Shown here piece after piece: positions 6,440-13,507 of a DNA stretch of 30,480 bases. The stretch is from IMG/VR virus record IMGVR_UViG_3300042691_017836, positions 1 to 30,480 of that record; one strand, 5' to 3'. How positions within the stretch are numbered: position 1 is the first letter of the stretch; each line of letters starts with the position of its first letter. The position numbers and the translations under genes were made by a program. The notes under the pieces are model-generated. The model made no database searches. It was not told the origin of the DNA and saw only the letters and a program-made list of their open reading frames with translations. The stretch is from a virus.

Positions 6440-7908
6440 TTTATCTGCTCTGGATTGTCAATTAGCCATTGTAACGCCTGCCTATGATCAACAAATTCTC
6501 CAGAATCGATATCCTCTTTAGGAAGATTATACGGTATTGATTCCATTAGATGTTTAGCCTGCATGTCCACATCTTTCTGTGCTAATTCTTTGCTGATTAA
6601 TCCTAGACCATGCATTACTAATATCCAGTTGGCTTCTTTAAACATGACTTTTCTATTTGAAAATTCTGACTTACTAGGAAATTTGTATTTGTATAATTCT
6701 AATTTGTCTTCTAACCCCGAAGGTTTTGGAAGAGTCTTAGCAGATTTCCAAAAATCTGTGTCAGTTCTCTTAGTGATATAATGTAATGCTACATAATCTA
6801 AAATATTTTCAAGAAGTTCATCACATTCTTGATTGAATTCGTCGATCACCCGAGTAGTTTTAATTTCCGGTATATAAGCAGGTAATAAATGATTTAACTT
6901 GAATGCCTGTTGTATACTGCATCCTATTGAGCTGGCTTCTAGAGGTTCAATAAAACTGCTAGATAAACCAATAGCTACACAGTTTTTTACCCATGATTTT
7001 TCTAAACATCCTGCATCAAATTTTATTTTTTTTGCTACTTGTATTTTATGTCCATAGAGCTTTTCAACTTCGTCAACGGCCTTGTCGAAATCTATAAAAC
7101 TATCATTGAACACGTAACCATTGCCGTATCGTTGTTGAGTTGGAATTCTCCATAACCATCCATTGTTCATTGCCTTTGCTAGTGTCCAACTGGGAATTTT
7201 TTCTGTGGTTTCTGTAGGGAATGCGATAGCACTGTTCATTGGAAGATATTTTTGGTAACTGCGCCATTTGACCCCCATAGTTTTGTGCAAAAGCAAACGA
7301 TGAAATCCGGTACAATCGACATATAAGTCATAACTAAGGTGTTTATCAGTTGTGGTAATTAACTCTTTGATTGCGCCCTGCTCATCCAATTTAACTTCTT
7401 TGATTTCTGCTTTTATGGTGTTTATTTTTCTTTGATCGCAGAGATCGTGTAGGAATTTATTTAATTTGGTTGTGTTAAAATGAAATTGGTTTATAGTAAA
7501 GAACGGCATTCTATGCAGACTAGGTTCTATATATTTGTGAATGAGATCCTTGGGGCCTGCTCCGTTGGCTATCAGATATGAGTATACAAATTTACTGTTG
7601 CTTTGACTCTCCATGTTAAAAGCACTGCTAATTGTGTGAATATAATTTGTACCATCGCCATTCCAGTTATCAAAATTAATACCGTATTTAAAAGTACAAT
7701 CAGTATGTTTGACCAGCTCAGTGGTACTGATATCACAGTGCTGCATGAAGGTAGCCCAATGTTCAGTGCTGCCTTCTCCTACCCCTACGATTCCTATCTG
7801 ATCTGATTCTATCAAATCAATCTGTAGATTAGGATATGTTTTTTTTAAAATCAAAGCGGTAGTTACTCCGGCTGTGCCCCCACCTACTATAGCTATGTTA
7901 TTAATCAA
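6436..7908 (-). CDS. Flavin-dependent halogenase, tryptophan halogenase family
   Basis: Family members use FADH2, O2 and halide to make a hypohalous species that halogenates tryptophan or other aromatic substrates. Signatures seen: FAD-binding VGGGTAG at residues 8-14; VGVGEGST at 41-48; Lys74 in FKYGINF, the position expected for the catalytic lysine (Lys79 in PrnA); the halogenase motif WLWRIP at 251-256; and IEPLEASS with Glu324, matching the PrnA Glu346 region. At 490 residues it is slightly shorter than PrnA (about 540). It starts with TTG at 7908; an in-frame stop lies three codons upstream, so no ATG is available nearby. It overlaps the downstream oxygenase by four bases. Cyanophage relatives are known, including the characterised VirX1. 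The missing partner, a flavin reductase, is not in this window. Confidence 0.88.
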   Translation of the reverse strand: MINNIAIVGGGTAGVTTALILKKTYPNLQIDLIESDQIGIVGVGEGSTEHWATFMQHCDISTTELVKHTDCTFKYGINFDNWNGDGTNYIHTISSAFNMESQSNSKFVYSYLIANGAGPKDLIHKYIEPSLHRMPFFTINQFHFNTTKLNKFLHDLCDQRKINTIKAEIKEVKLDEQGAIKELITTTDKHLSYDLYVDCTGFHRLLLHKTMGVKWRSYQKYLPMNSAIAFPTETTEKIPSWTLAKAMNNGWLWRIPTQQRYGNGYVFNDSFIDFDKAVDEVEKLYGHKIQVAKKIKFDAGCLEKSWVKNCVAIGLSSSFIEPLEASSIGCSIQQAFKLNHLLPAYIPEIKTTRVIDEFNQECDELLENILDYVALHYITKRTDTDFWKSAKTLPKPSGLEDKLELYKYKFPSKSEFSNRKVMFKEANWILVMHGLGLISKELAQKDVDMQAKHLMESIPYNLPKEDIDSGEFVDHRQALQWLIDNPEQIN

Positions 7909-7928
7909 TGTCAGTTACCTTTTAAGTT

Positions 7929-8402
7929 TTAAATTGTGTTTTTGTGTTCAACTGAGACACCCTCTCCGATTTCGTCAGGAGTATATTTGTTGGGACCTTC
8001 GCAGAAATATATTGTAGCATATCCTAGGTATATGCTTCTAACATAATCAAATTCCCAAGTGAGTATATTTTCTAATCCGATATTTTTCCAGGTTAGTTTC
8101 CATGACGGATCAATGTCGTCCATGTGATCGTATTTGAATTCATAGACAATTGTACATTTGGCCTGCCATTTGAATTGATTTATCAATCCTCGCGGGTCAT
8201 TTACTAGTTCTAACGCTGTTGCAAATATCACAGTATCAAAATCTTTTGGTAAATTAGATGCATCAATGAGTGTTGTTGAAGGATCAATGGCGTGGAAAAC
8301 CGACGGTGTTGTTGGTTTTTTTATAGCATCCGTGGGGTTTCCGATGTAGAGGACCTTTCCGTCTTTTCCGATAAACTGAGAAATTATTTCGTCATGATGC
8401 AT
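7929..8402 (-). CDS. Small methyltransferase-like protein (degenerate SAM-binding fold)
   Basis: A 157-residue protein whose layout resembles a truncated class I SAM methyltransferase: KVLYIGNP at residues 16-23 in place of the first beta strand and Gly-rich loop, then FDTVIFATALELVNDPRGLI at 55-74 like the post-I/motif IV strand and helix, and KCTIVYEFKY at 82-91 as the next strand. The canonical GxGxG is absent, so SAM binding is doubtful. It has an ATG start with a good AGGAG site seven bases upstream, and it precedes the halogenase by 20 bases. It is probably co-transcribed with the halogenase and oxygenase. It could instead be a non-catalytic partner of unrelated function. Confidence 0.5.
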   Translation of the reverse strand: MHHDEIISQFIGKDGKVLYIGNPTDAIKKPTTPSVFHAIDPSTTLIDASNLPKDFDTVIFATALELVNDPRGLINQFKWQAKCTIVYEFKYDHMDDIDPSWKLTWKNIGLENILTWEFDYVRSIYLGYATIYFCEGPNKYTPDEIGEGVSVEHKNTI

Positions 8403-8422
8403 GTCTATCTCCTATGCAACTA

Positions 8423-8441
8423 CTTATTTTACAGTAATAAG
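8423..8441. repeat. Small inverted repeat upstream of the accessory cassette
   Basis: CTTATT, a seven-base spacer, then AATAAG form a perfect six-base stem in the 58-base gap between the end of the fibre array and the methyltransferase-like gene. There is no U-tract in either direction, so it is a weak terminator candidate at best. No clear TATAAATA late box is seen in this gap. Confidence 0.25.
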
Positions 8442-8460
8442 ATATGAGATCAAATATGAA

Positions 8461-9456
8461 TTAATACCCGTATAGTTCCCAACCGTAGCTGGCCCAACCG
8501 CTACCACCGCTTGTAACAACTATGCGGTATGCTAGGTATGGTGTAGTATTGGTTGATTGGTAATCCAGTGCTTGGCGGTCAAATGCTGAGCCTGGGCCGC
8601 CACCGTCACCTGTAATAATTGTGGTCCAGTTTCCAGCATTATGGAAGTTTGCACCTTGACCACTATCGTTACTACCTTGAATAGTAAATGCTTGTAAATG
8701 GTTAGTGTGAGCAATTAGACGTAGTTGATTTACAACAACTCCGTTAGGATATTTGTTACCCATGTAAACTGCACAAATTCCGTTAAAAACAGCTGGACTA
8801 GAATGCCAACCGTAGCTTAGACTTCGCGTACGATCATCTCCCAGGCCATCGCTGGCCGCTGATCCAGCACCGCCTGCACCGTTATTTCTTACAGCAGCGT
8901 TTTGCATATTCTGTTGACTATGTGGCATGTCAGCAGTATTAAGAGGAAGTTTAGGAACGTATTCTAAAATTGTATATTGTCCCGGCACACTTTGGCCGCT
9001 GCCACTACCGTCCCACCACTCAGTGTGGAATAGATGCGCATTGTGATTACCGTCTACGTATGCTCGATATCTGTGCCCCATACGAGCTTTTTGTCCAGCG
9101 CCCCAGCTTGGAATATCCCATTCTATGGCGTTGGTATTTTCTATTTCGTGTCCGCCTCTAGTAAAGCGGCCATACTCTATGTCATCTCTGTAAAAAATAT
9201 AGTGCATTATCATGTGGCTGGAACCATAGTCTCTGGTGTGAATGCACCATGTGGATCTTATTCTACTGTCTGATCTTACTGGAGTAAAATCGGCATAGCC
9301 TCCAGGCATCCAATAATAGGTGTTATCACCACGAATCCAGCCGTTTCGGTGTGTGTAACTTACTCGTTGAACTACCCTGTGAGCGAAATCTTGTATGTTT
9401 CTGGATATTGATCCATCTTCACTTTGAATGGTTGAAACGTTTAATTGGGCGGTCAT
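8461..9456 (-). CDS. Receptor-binding-type virion protein with discoidin-like C-terminal domain
   Basis: The last and longest (331 residues) member of the tandem array. Residues 1-170 are the common module: RVVQRVSY, then NTYYWMPGGYADFTPVRSDSRI, IMHYIFYRDD, EWDIPSWGAG and RMGHRYRAYVDGNHNAHL, ending TEWWDG...GQYTILEYV. After a Gly/Ala/Asn-rich linker, residues about 215-331 look like an F5/8 type C (galactose-binding-like) domain: LQAFTIQGSNDSG, NWTTIITGD and the terminal YLAYRIVVTSG...GWASYGWELYGY. Such domains commonly bind glycans. The ATG overlaps the previous stop by four bases (ATGA). Confidence 0.75.
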   Translation of the reverse strand: MTAQLNVSTIQSEDGSISRNIQDFAHRVVQRVSYTHRNGWIRGDNTYYWMPGGYADFTPVRSDSRIRSTWCIHTRDYGSSHMIMHYIFYRDDIEYGRFTRGGHEIENTNAIEWDIPSWGAGQKARMGHRYRAYVDGNHNAHLFHTEWWDGSGSGQSVPGQYTILEYVPKLPLNTADMPHSQQNMQNAAVRNNGAGGAGSAASDGLGDDRTRSLSYGWHSSPAVFNGICAVYMGNKYPNGVVVNQLRLIAHTNHLQAFTIQGSNDSGQGANFHNAGNWTTIITGDGGGPGSAFDRQALDYQSTNTTPYLAYRIVVTSGGSGWASYGWELYGY

Positions 9457-9992
9457 GGTGCTGTCACATACTCCTCTACCATTACGTAACTTGGTACTGA
9501 TCTACTAGTGTCGCTGCCGTCAAGCCAACGACGGCCGTTGAAATGTGTTGAGTGCGTTCCGTCACCGTATTGTCTAACTTGATATCCCATCATACCTGCT
9601 CGCCCCGCACCCCAACTAGGAACTTCCCATCTATGAACATGTGCATGACTCATGTGCGTTCCTGATTTACTGTGACGAGCATATTCTTGACCACCTGCAT
9701 AAAATTTCCAATGAGTGATACTGTGGCTATTTTGACGATGCCCCACAGGAGCATTGCAGGTATATACCAATATACTGTTGCTATACATGGGAGTAATACT
9801 CAAAGAATTTCCTGGAATTGGTCTGTATTCGTTTCCTGGATTCCAAAGTCCTCCACCGCCTTGCTCTGGATTTCCACCACCGTGGAATCGCTTGTAAATT
9901 CTCTGCACCAATCTTCTTTGAAAATAAGTGGTGGCTAAACTGACACTGGCAGTTGAGTTAGTAATGGTATTAACTCTTAAAGTTGCAGTCAT
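9453..9992 (-). CDS. Array paralogue, receptor-binding-type virion protein
   Basis: A 179-residue subfamily-I module. It shows RRLVQRIYKRF, NEYRPIPGNSLSITPMYSNSI, SITHWKFYAGGQEYARHSKSGTHM, RWEVPSWGAGRAGMMGYQVR and WLDGSDTSRSVPSYVMVEEYV. It is the most divergent of the subfamily-I copies, with many His and Met residues in the middle. It sits between a chaperone-like gene (two bases upstream) and the discoidin-tailed copy (four-base overlap). The beta-sandwich and tail-tip role are inferred from the repeated pattern and location. Confidence 0.7.
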   Translation of the reverse strand: MTATLRVNTITNSTASVSLATTYFQRRLVQRIYKRFHGGGNPEQGGGGLWNPGNEYRPIPGNSLSITPMYSNSILVYTCNAPVGHRQNSHSITHWKFYAGGQEYARHSKSGTHMSHAHVHRWEVPSWGAGRAGMMGYQVRQYGDGTHSTHFNGRRWLDGSDTSRSVPSYVMVEEYVTAP

Positions 9993-9994
9993 AA

Positions 9995-10324
9995 TTATTT
10001 AGGATACTTGGCTTTGATTTCTAATCTACGTGCTTGTAATGCCTCAGCTTTTTCGGGACGATTTTCAACTACCATTTCCCATAGTGCAACTAGAATTTCA
10101 TCTTTACCGGGGTATTCACCAGGTGTTGATCTTTTCTGGGCAATTTTCATCAATCTAATTTCTTCTTTGATTGTTTCCCATTTAGCAGCTAATGCTTCTC
10201 TGCTGGGCATTGGTTCGCTTGGTTCCATCCACGAAATATCTTCATAGTTGGGGCCTCTTACACCGTACTGGCGACCTGCATAGAATCTATGCATAACTTC
10301 ACCGAAATCTATTTCACTTGACAT
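9995..10324 (-). CDS. Possible tail-fibre assembly chaperone-like protein
   Basis: A 109-residue charged protein, unlike its beta-rich neighbours. The first 35 residues include HRFYAGRQYGVRGPNYEDIS and a WMEPSEPMPS segment. The rest is helical: REALAAKWETIKEEIRLMKI and DEILVALWEMVVENRPEKAEAL. Small helical proteins with such an N-terminal segment next to fibre genes are often tail-fibre assembly or tail-assembly chaperone (XkdW-like) proteins; this assignment is by pattern and context. A strong AGGAG site precedes the ATG. A 44-base gap upstream separates it from the preceding fibre gene. Confidence 0.45.
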   Translation of the reverse strand: MSSEIDFGEVMHRFYAGRQYGVRGPNYEDISWMEPSEPMPSREALAAKWETIKEEIRLMKIAQKRSTPGEYPGKDEILVALWEMVVENRPEKAEALQARRLEIKAKYPK

Positions 10325-10368
10325 GTTTTATCTCCTAATCTTTTGGTTGTATAATACCATAATGTTAT

Positions 10369-10920
10369 TTAGCGGGCAGTAACTATGCCTTCGGTATTAT
10401 CAGCACCGGCTGGTAATCCTGATTGTGCCCATTCTTCAACTATTAACTGTCCGTAGGCGTTTTGAGTTGATGTAGTGCCGTTCCAATAGTATGTTCTATA
10501 CAGTCTAGTTTCGTGGTTGTCGTTGGTATGAGATCGTACTTGATATCCAATACGTCCAGATGATGTACCCCAACTTGGTACATCCCACTTCAGTGTATTT
10601 CCATCTTCCACATGTGTGCCGCCCATACCATGTCTATAATAAAGAACACCATTAACATAAAATCTCCAATGGCTGATACTGTGGGCGGCGTTTGACCAAG
10701 CTGTTGGCACACGCCAAATAAACACAATCCTGCTGTCTGCACGTTGGGGAGTAAAATCTACAAATCCTCCTGGTGCCCAGTTGCTGGTAGTGTCCGGATT
10801 CCATTCTCCTGAGGTATATTGACTATGATATCTTTGTATGCATCTAGTAGCCAGTTCTCTGATAGGAATTACCAGTGATCCAGTGCTGCTGGCTATATAG
10901 CTGGTGGTTAAAGTACCCAT
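10369..10920 (-). CDS. Array paralogue, receptor-binding-type virion protein
   Basis: A 183-residue subfamily-I member. The frame is open 13 codons further upstream, but ATG 10920 is chosen because it overlaps the previous stop (TAATG) and starts the conserved module (MGTLTTSYIASS). It contains IRELATRCIQRYHSQY, WNPDTTSNWAPGGFVDFTPQ, RADSRIVFIWRVP, HSISHWRFYVNG, GGTHVEDGNTLKWDVPSWGT, GRIGYQVRSHTNDNHETRLY and YWNG...GQLIVEEW. The short tail after VEEW (QSGLPAGADNTEGIVTAR) is not shared with the other copies. Confidence 0.75.
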   Translation of the reverse strand: MGTLTTSYIASSTGSLVIPIRELATRCIQRYHSQYTSGEWNPDTTSNWAPGGFVDFTPQRADSRIVFIWRVPTAWSNAAHSISHWRFYVNGVLYYRHGMGGTHVEDGNTLKWDVPSWGTSSGRIGYQVRSHTNDNHETRLYRTYYWNGTTSTQNAYGQLIVEEWAQSGLPAGADNTEGIVTAR

Positions 10921-11426
10921 TATAACACGATCTCCTCGATGAACAGCTGTCCGCGACAATTCTGATTTGATCCAACACCATCCCAGTATTCTGTGGTATA
11001 CATTCTAAATTCGTTGCTGTCATTACTATGGGCGCGATGTTGAAGACCGATACGACCGGTGCTGGTACCCCAGCTTGGAATTTGAAATTGCCATATGTTG
11101 CCGTTTTCTCCGTGCTGTAGGCTGTCTTCCCAGCGATAATAAATTATGTTGTTGGCGTAAAAATACCAGTTTCCAATAGCATGTGTTGATCCACCGGCTC
11201 TTGCTATTGGTAGCCTCATAGTATAACTAATAACGCTGTCTGCTCGTTTTGGAGTGAAATCGTAAAAAGCGCCTGGCACCCAGTTGTATGAATTATCTGG
11301 ATTCCATACCCCGGCGGTATAATCCTGTCTAATATATTGTATGACTCGTGTGGTTAATTCTACCACAGGAATAGTCACAGATCCAGAGACATCTTGTAAG
11401 GTTGAAATCTGTACATTATTAGGCAT
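10920..11426 (-). CDS. Array paralogue, receptor-binding-type virion protein
   Basis: A 168-residue subfamily-I module, nearly the minimal unit: VVELTTRVIQYIRQDYTAG, WNPDNSYNWVPGAFYDFTPK, RADSVISYTMRLP, HAIGNWYFYANN, WQFQIPSWGTSTGRIGLQHR and EYWDGVGSNQNCRGQLFIEE. It begins with ATG three bases after the upstream stop and ends overlapping the downstream ATG by one base. It is close to the 11430-11939 copy across the WNPD and NCRGQ segments, which points to relatively recent duplication. Confidence 0.75.
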   Translation of the reverse strand: MPNNVQISTLQDVSGSVTIPVVELTTRVIQYIRQDYTAGVWNPDNSYNWVPGAFYDFTPKRADSVISYTMRLPIARAGGSTHAIGNWYFYANNIIYYRWEDSLQHGENGNIWQFQIPSWGTSTGRIGLQHRAHSNDSNEFRMYTTEYWDGVGSNQNCRGQLFIEEIVL

Positions 11427-11429
11427 CTA

Positions 11430-11939
11430 TTACACTCCTGGAAGATATTCTTGAATCACGTATTGGCCGCGACAGTTTTGTACTGAGCCGCCACCATCCC
11501 AGTATTGCGTACAATAAGGTCTAACTTCGTTGTTATCGTTGGCATAGGCCCGCATTTGGTAGCCGATACGTCCTGAAGCTGTGCCCCAGCTGGCCACATC
11601 CCATACATAGGTACGCATATCTTCGTGATGTTCTCCAGATACTCCATGTCGTCCTTGCTCAGCACCGTTGGCATAAAATATCCAGTGACTGATAGCGTGT
11701 GCTGAGCCAGAATTTCTTGCATAAGGAATCATGCAGGTCATGCGTATTCTAGATGTTGCCAGCAATGGAGTGTAGTCGTTGAACATACCAGGAATCCATG
11801 CATAGGTGGTATCAGGATTCCATTGACCACCATCATAGGTGGCTCTTGCTTCTTTGACCACACGATGTCCTAACTCTGTTAAAGGTATAGGAGTTGAATT
11901 AGGATCAAAACTAAGAGAATTTGTGATAAGTGTGCTCAT
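11430..11939 (-). CDS. Array paralogue, receptor-binding-type virion protein
   Basis: A 169-residue subfamily-I copy. The frame opens 23 codons earlier, but ATG 11939 is preferred because it gives the four-base ATGA overlap used throughout the array and an N-terminus like its paralogues (MSTLITNSLSFD). It contains LTELGHRVVKEARATYDGG, WNPDTTYAWIPGMFNDYTP, SAHAISHWIFYANGAEQGRH, YVWDVASWGTASGRIGYQMR and QYWDGGGSVQNCRGQYVIQE. Overlapping frames longer than this one on the same strand inside the gene are not supported. Confidence 0.75.
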   Translation of the reverse strand: MSTLITNSLSFDPNSTPIPLTELGHRVVKEARATYDGGQWNPDTTYAWIPGMFNDYTPLLATSRIRMTCMIPYARNSGSAHAISHWIFYANGAEQGRHGVSGEHHEDMRTYVWDVASWGTASGRIGYQMRAYANDNNEVRPYCTQYWDGGGSVQNCRGQYVIQEYLPGV

Positions 11940-12439
11940 GTTATTGGCAAATATTCCTCTACAAACAGTTGGCTGGTTCCAGTTTGATTTGATCCAACAC
12001 CATCCCAATGGTGCGTACCAAAAAATCTAGGTCGGTTGCTGCCGCCGTGCCGTCTTATTTGATATCCGATACGAGCACGACTAGTACCCCAGCTGTCAAA
12101 TTCCCATACATAGGTGTGTCGATATTCTGGGCTCTGACCTGCTATGCTGTGCCGGCCTTGTTCGGTGCTGCCGTTGCTGTAAAATACACAGCTGGAAATT
12201 GCATGACCGTCGGTGTGTGCGAAATTAAAACACCAAGTGGCTCTAATTCTACTTGATGCCGAAGCTGGCTGATAATCAACCCATAATCCTGGAGCCCATG
12301 CGTAAGAGTCGCTGGGTTCCCAACTACCATTTTGATAGGTTTGACGATATTCTTTAATAGTACGCTGACGTAGTTGAGTCAGTGGTAAAAGATATTCTTG
12401 ATTTTGATGTTGTAGATTATCTACCCTTAGTGTTGTCAT
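11936..12439 (-). CDS. Array paralogue, receptor-binding-type virion protein
   Basis: A 167-residue subfamily-I copy: LTQLRQRTIKEYRQTYQNG, WEPSDSYAWAPGLWVDYQP, SASSRIRATWCFNF, HAISSCVFYSNGSTEQGRH, YVWEFDSWGTSRARIGYQIR and HHWDGVGSNQTGTSQLFVEE. The start overlaps the stop of the chaperone-like gene 12436-12870 (ATGA), and its own stop overlaps the next copy. It marks the switch from subfamily II (upstream) to subfamily I (downstream). Confidence 0.75.
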   Translation of the reverse strand: MTTLRVDNLQHQNQEYLLPLTQLRQRTIKEYRQTYQNGSWEPSDSYAWAPGLWVDYQPASASSRIRATWCFNFAHTDGHAISSCVFYSNGSTEQGRHSIAGQSPEYRHTYVWEFDSWGTSRARIGYQIRRHGGSNRPRFFGTHHWDGVGSNQTGTSQLFVEEYLPIT

Positions 12440-12870
12440 AGACCGAATAATCCTCGTTGGGCTCTCTGATTACCTGCTGGCTTCCCGTCTGGACGCTCAG
12501 GCCATGTTACACCAAAGATTTCTCTCCCACTGAGTGTAGCATTGCCTACTTGATCGGTGATATCAGCTAGAGCCTGCATGTAGTCCCGCCATTCTTGGGG
12601 AACAGGTTCCCCAGTTCTAGCTGCTCGTAATGTAACCCAATCTACTTCACGCATGCGTTCATCGCGCATTTGACGCAGTCTTCGTAATGGAGCTGCCGCT
12701 AGTAATTCTTGAGCTTTTGCAGTAATCTCTTCATCTGTGGGTCTAGCTTCTGGATCGTCATCCCAAACTAGAGTAGCTAGGTCATCAGCTTCGATGCTCC
12801 ATTTATTATTAGGACACAGCACGCCCAGTGCTGTTGCCACAGGTAAAATTTTAGTTTGTTCGTCTGCCAT
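12436..12870 (-). CDS. Tail assembly chaperone-like protein (Phage_tail_APC type)
   Basis: A 144-residue protein. Its second half, LRRLRQMRDERMREVDWVTL followed by RAARTGEPVPQEWRDYMQAL and ADITDQV, matches the pattern of phage tail/fibre assembly chaperone domains (L-R-x-x-R-D-x-x-x-x-x-x-D-W ... W-x-x-Y-x-x-A-L-x-D). The first half holds an acidic stretch (ATLVWDDDPEARPTDEEITAKA). It sits between the two subfamilies of the fibre array and is coupled to the downstream copy by a four-base overlap. An AAGGA site lies upstream of the ATG. It probably helps fold or attach neighbouring fibre proteins rather than being a virion part. Confidence 0.7.
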   Translation of the reverse strand: MADEQTKILPVATALGVLCPNNKWSIEADDLATLVWDDDPEARPTDEEITAKAQELLAAAPLRRLRQMRDERMREVDWVTLRAARTGEPVPQEWRDYMQALADITDQVGNATLSGREIFGVTWPERPDGKPAGNQRAQRGLFGL

Positions 12871-12892
12871 TGTATTAGATCCTTATTATTCT

Positions 12893-13507
12893 TTAAAATG
12901 CTATTTCTTGTGCGATTCCAAAGCTCACGCCAACTTCATGATCGTCTTGACCGTTTAGGTAACTGCCGTAGGTGGTATTTAACATGAACTCATGGTTGCT
13001 GCCGCCACTACTACGTGCAGCAAATCCGTAGGTTACTGGATCTGTGGTTCCCGGTCTGTCTACCCAAGGCAAGCAGATATGACCCGGTGTTGATGAATCG
13101 TTATTGTCATAGCGACTAACACCTGCACCAGTCCATCTACTATTGTATGTTTGATCGTTGACGTTGGCAAATGACGCACCGACTAACATTCCGTCTCTGA
13201 CTATGTTAAACACAATATTGTTTGTGGCTTCATAGGCCACACAAAATTCCACAAAGATATAACTGTCTAGACTTTTTGGAGTGATTGTAACATCCAAGGG
13301 ACGTATGATGGTGCCACCTTCTGAGATACCCGTGGCAAAAACATCGCCTCGGCTTCCACCGTCGTTGTTAGGGATATTGTAACGTAGACGCTGCATGGCA
13401 CGGCTCCATTTGACCTGTATGATCTGTCCTGGTTGATATATGGCGTTGGGATGTGCCACGCGAACAACGCCGCTGGTTCCTGAAATATTGTTTACTTTTA
13501 AGGTCAT
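12893..13507 (-). CDS. Array paralogue, subfamily II virion protein
   Basis: A 204-residue beta-rich protein. The shared subfamily-II pattern is: N-terminal MTLKVNNISGTSG and QPGQIIQVKW; ITPKSLDSYIFVEFCVAYEA; IVRDGMLVGAS; YDNNDSSTPGHICLPWVDRPG; then FAARSSGGSNHEFMLNTTYGS; and the terminal DDHEVGVSFGIAQEI. The stretch DSYIF...AYEA corresponds to ADSRI...W in subfamily I, so both probably share one fold. Its ATG overlaps the preceding stop (ATGA). A 22-base gap with an AAGGA site separates it from the chaperone-like gene. Confidence 0.75.
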   Translation of the reverse strand: MTLKVNNISGTSGVVRVAHPNAIYQPGQIIQVKWSRAMQRLRYNIPNNDGGSRGDVFATGISEGGTIIRPLDVTITPKSLDSYIFVEFCVAYEATNNIVFNIVRDGMLVGASFANVNDQTYNSRWTGAGVSRYDNNDSSTPGHICLPWVDRPGTTDPVTYGFAARSSGGSNHEFMLNTTYGSYLNGQDDHEVGVSFGIAQEIAF

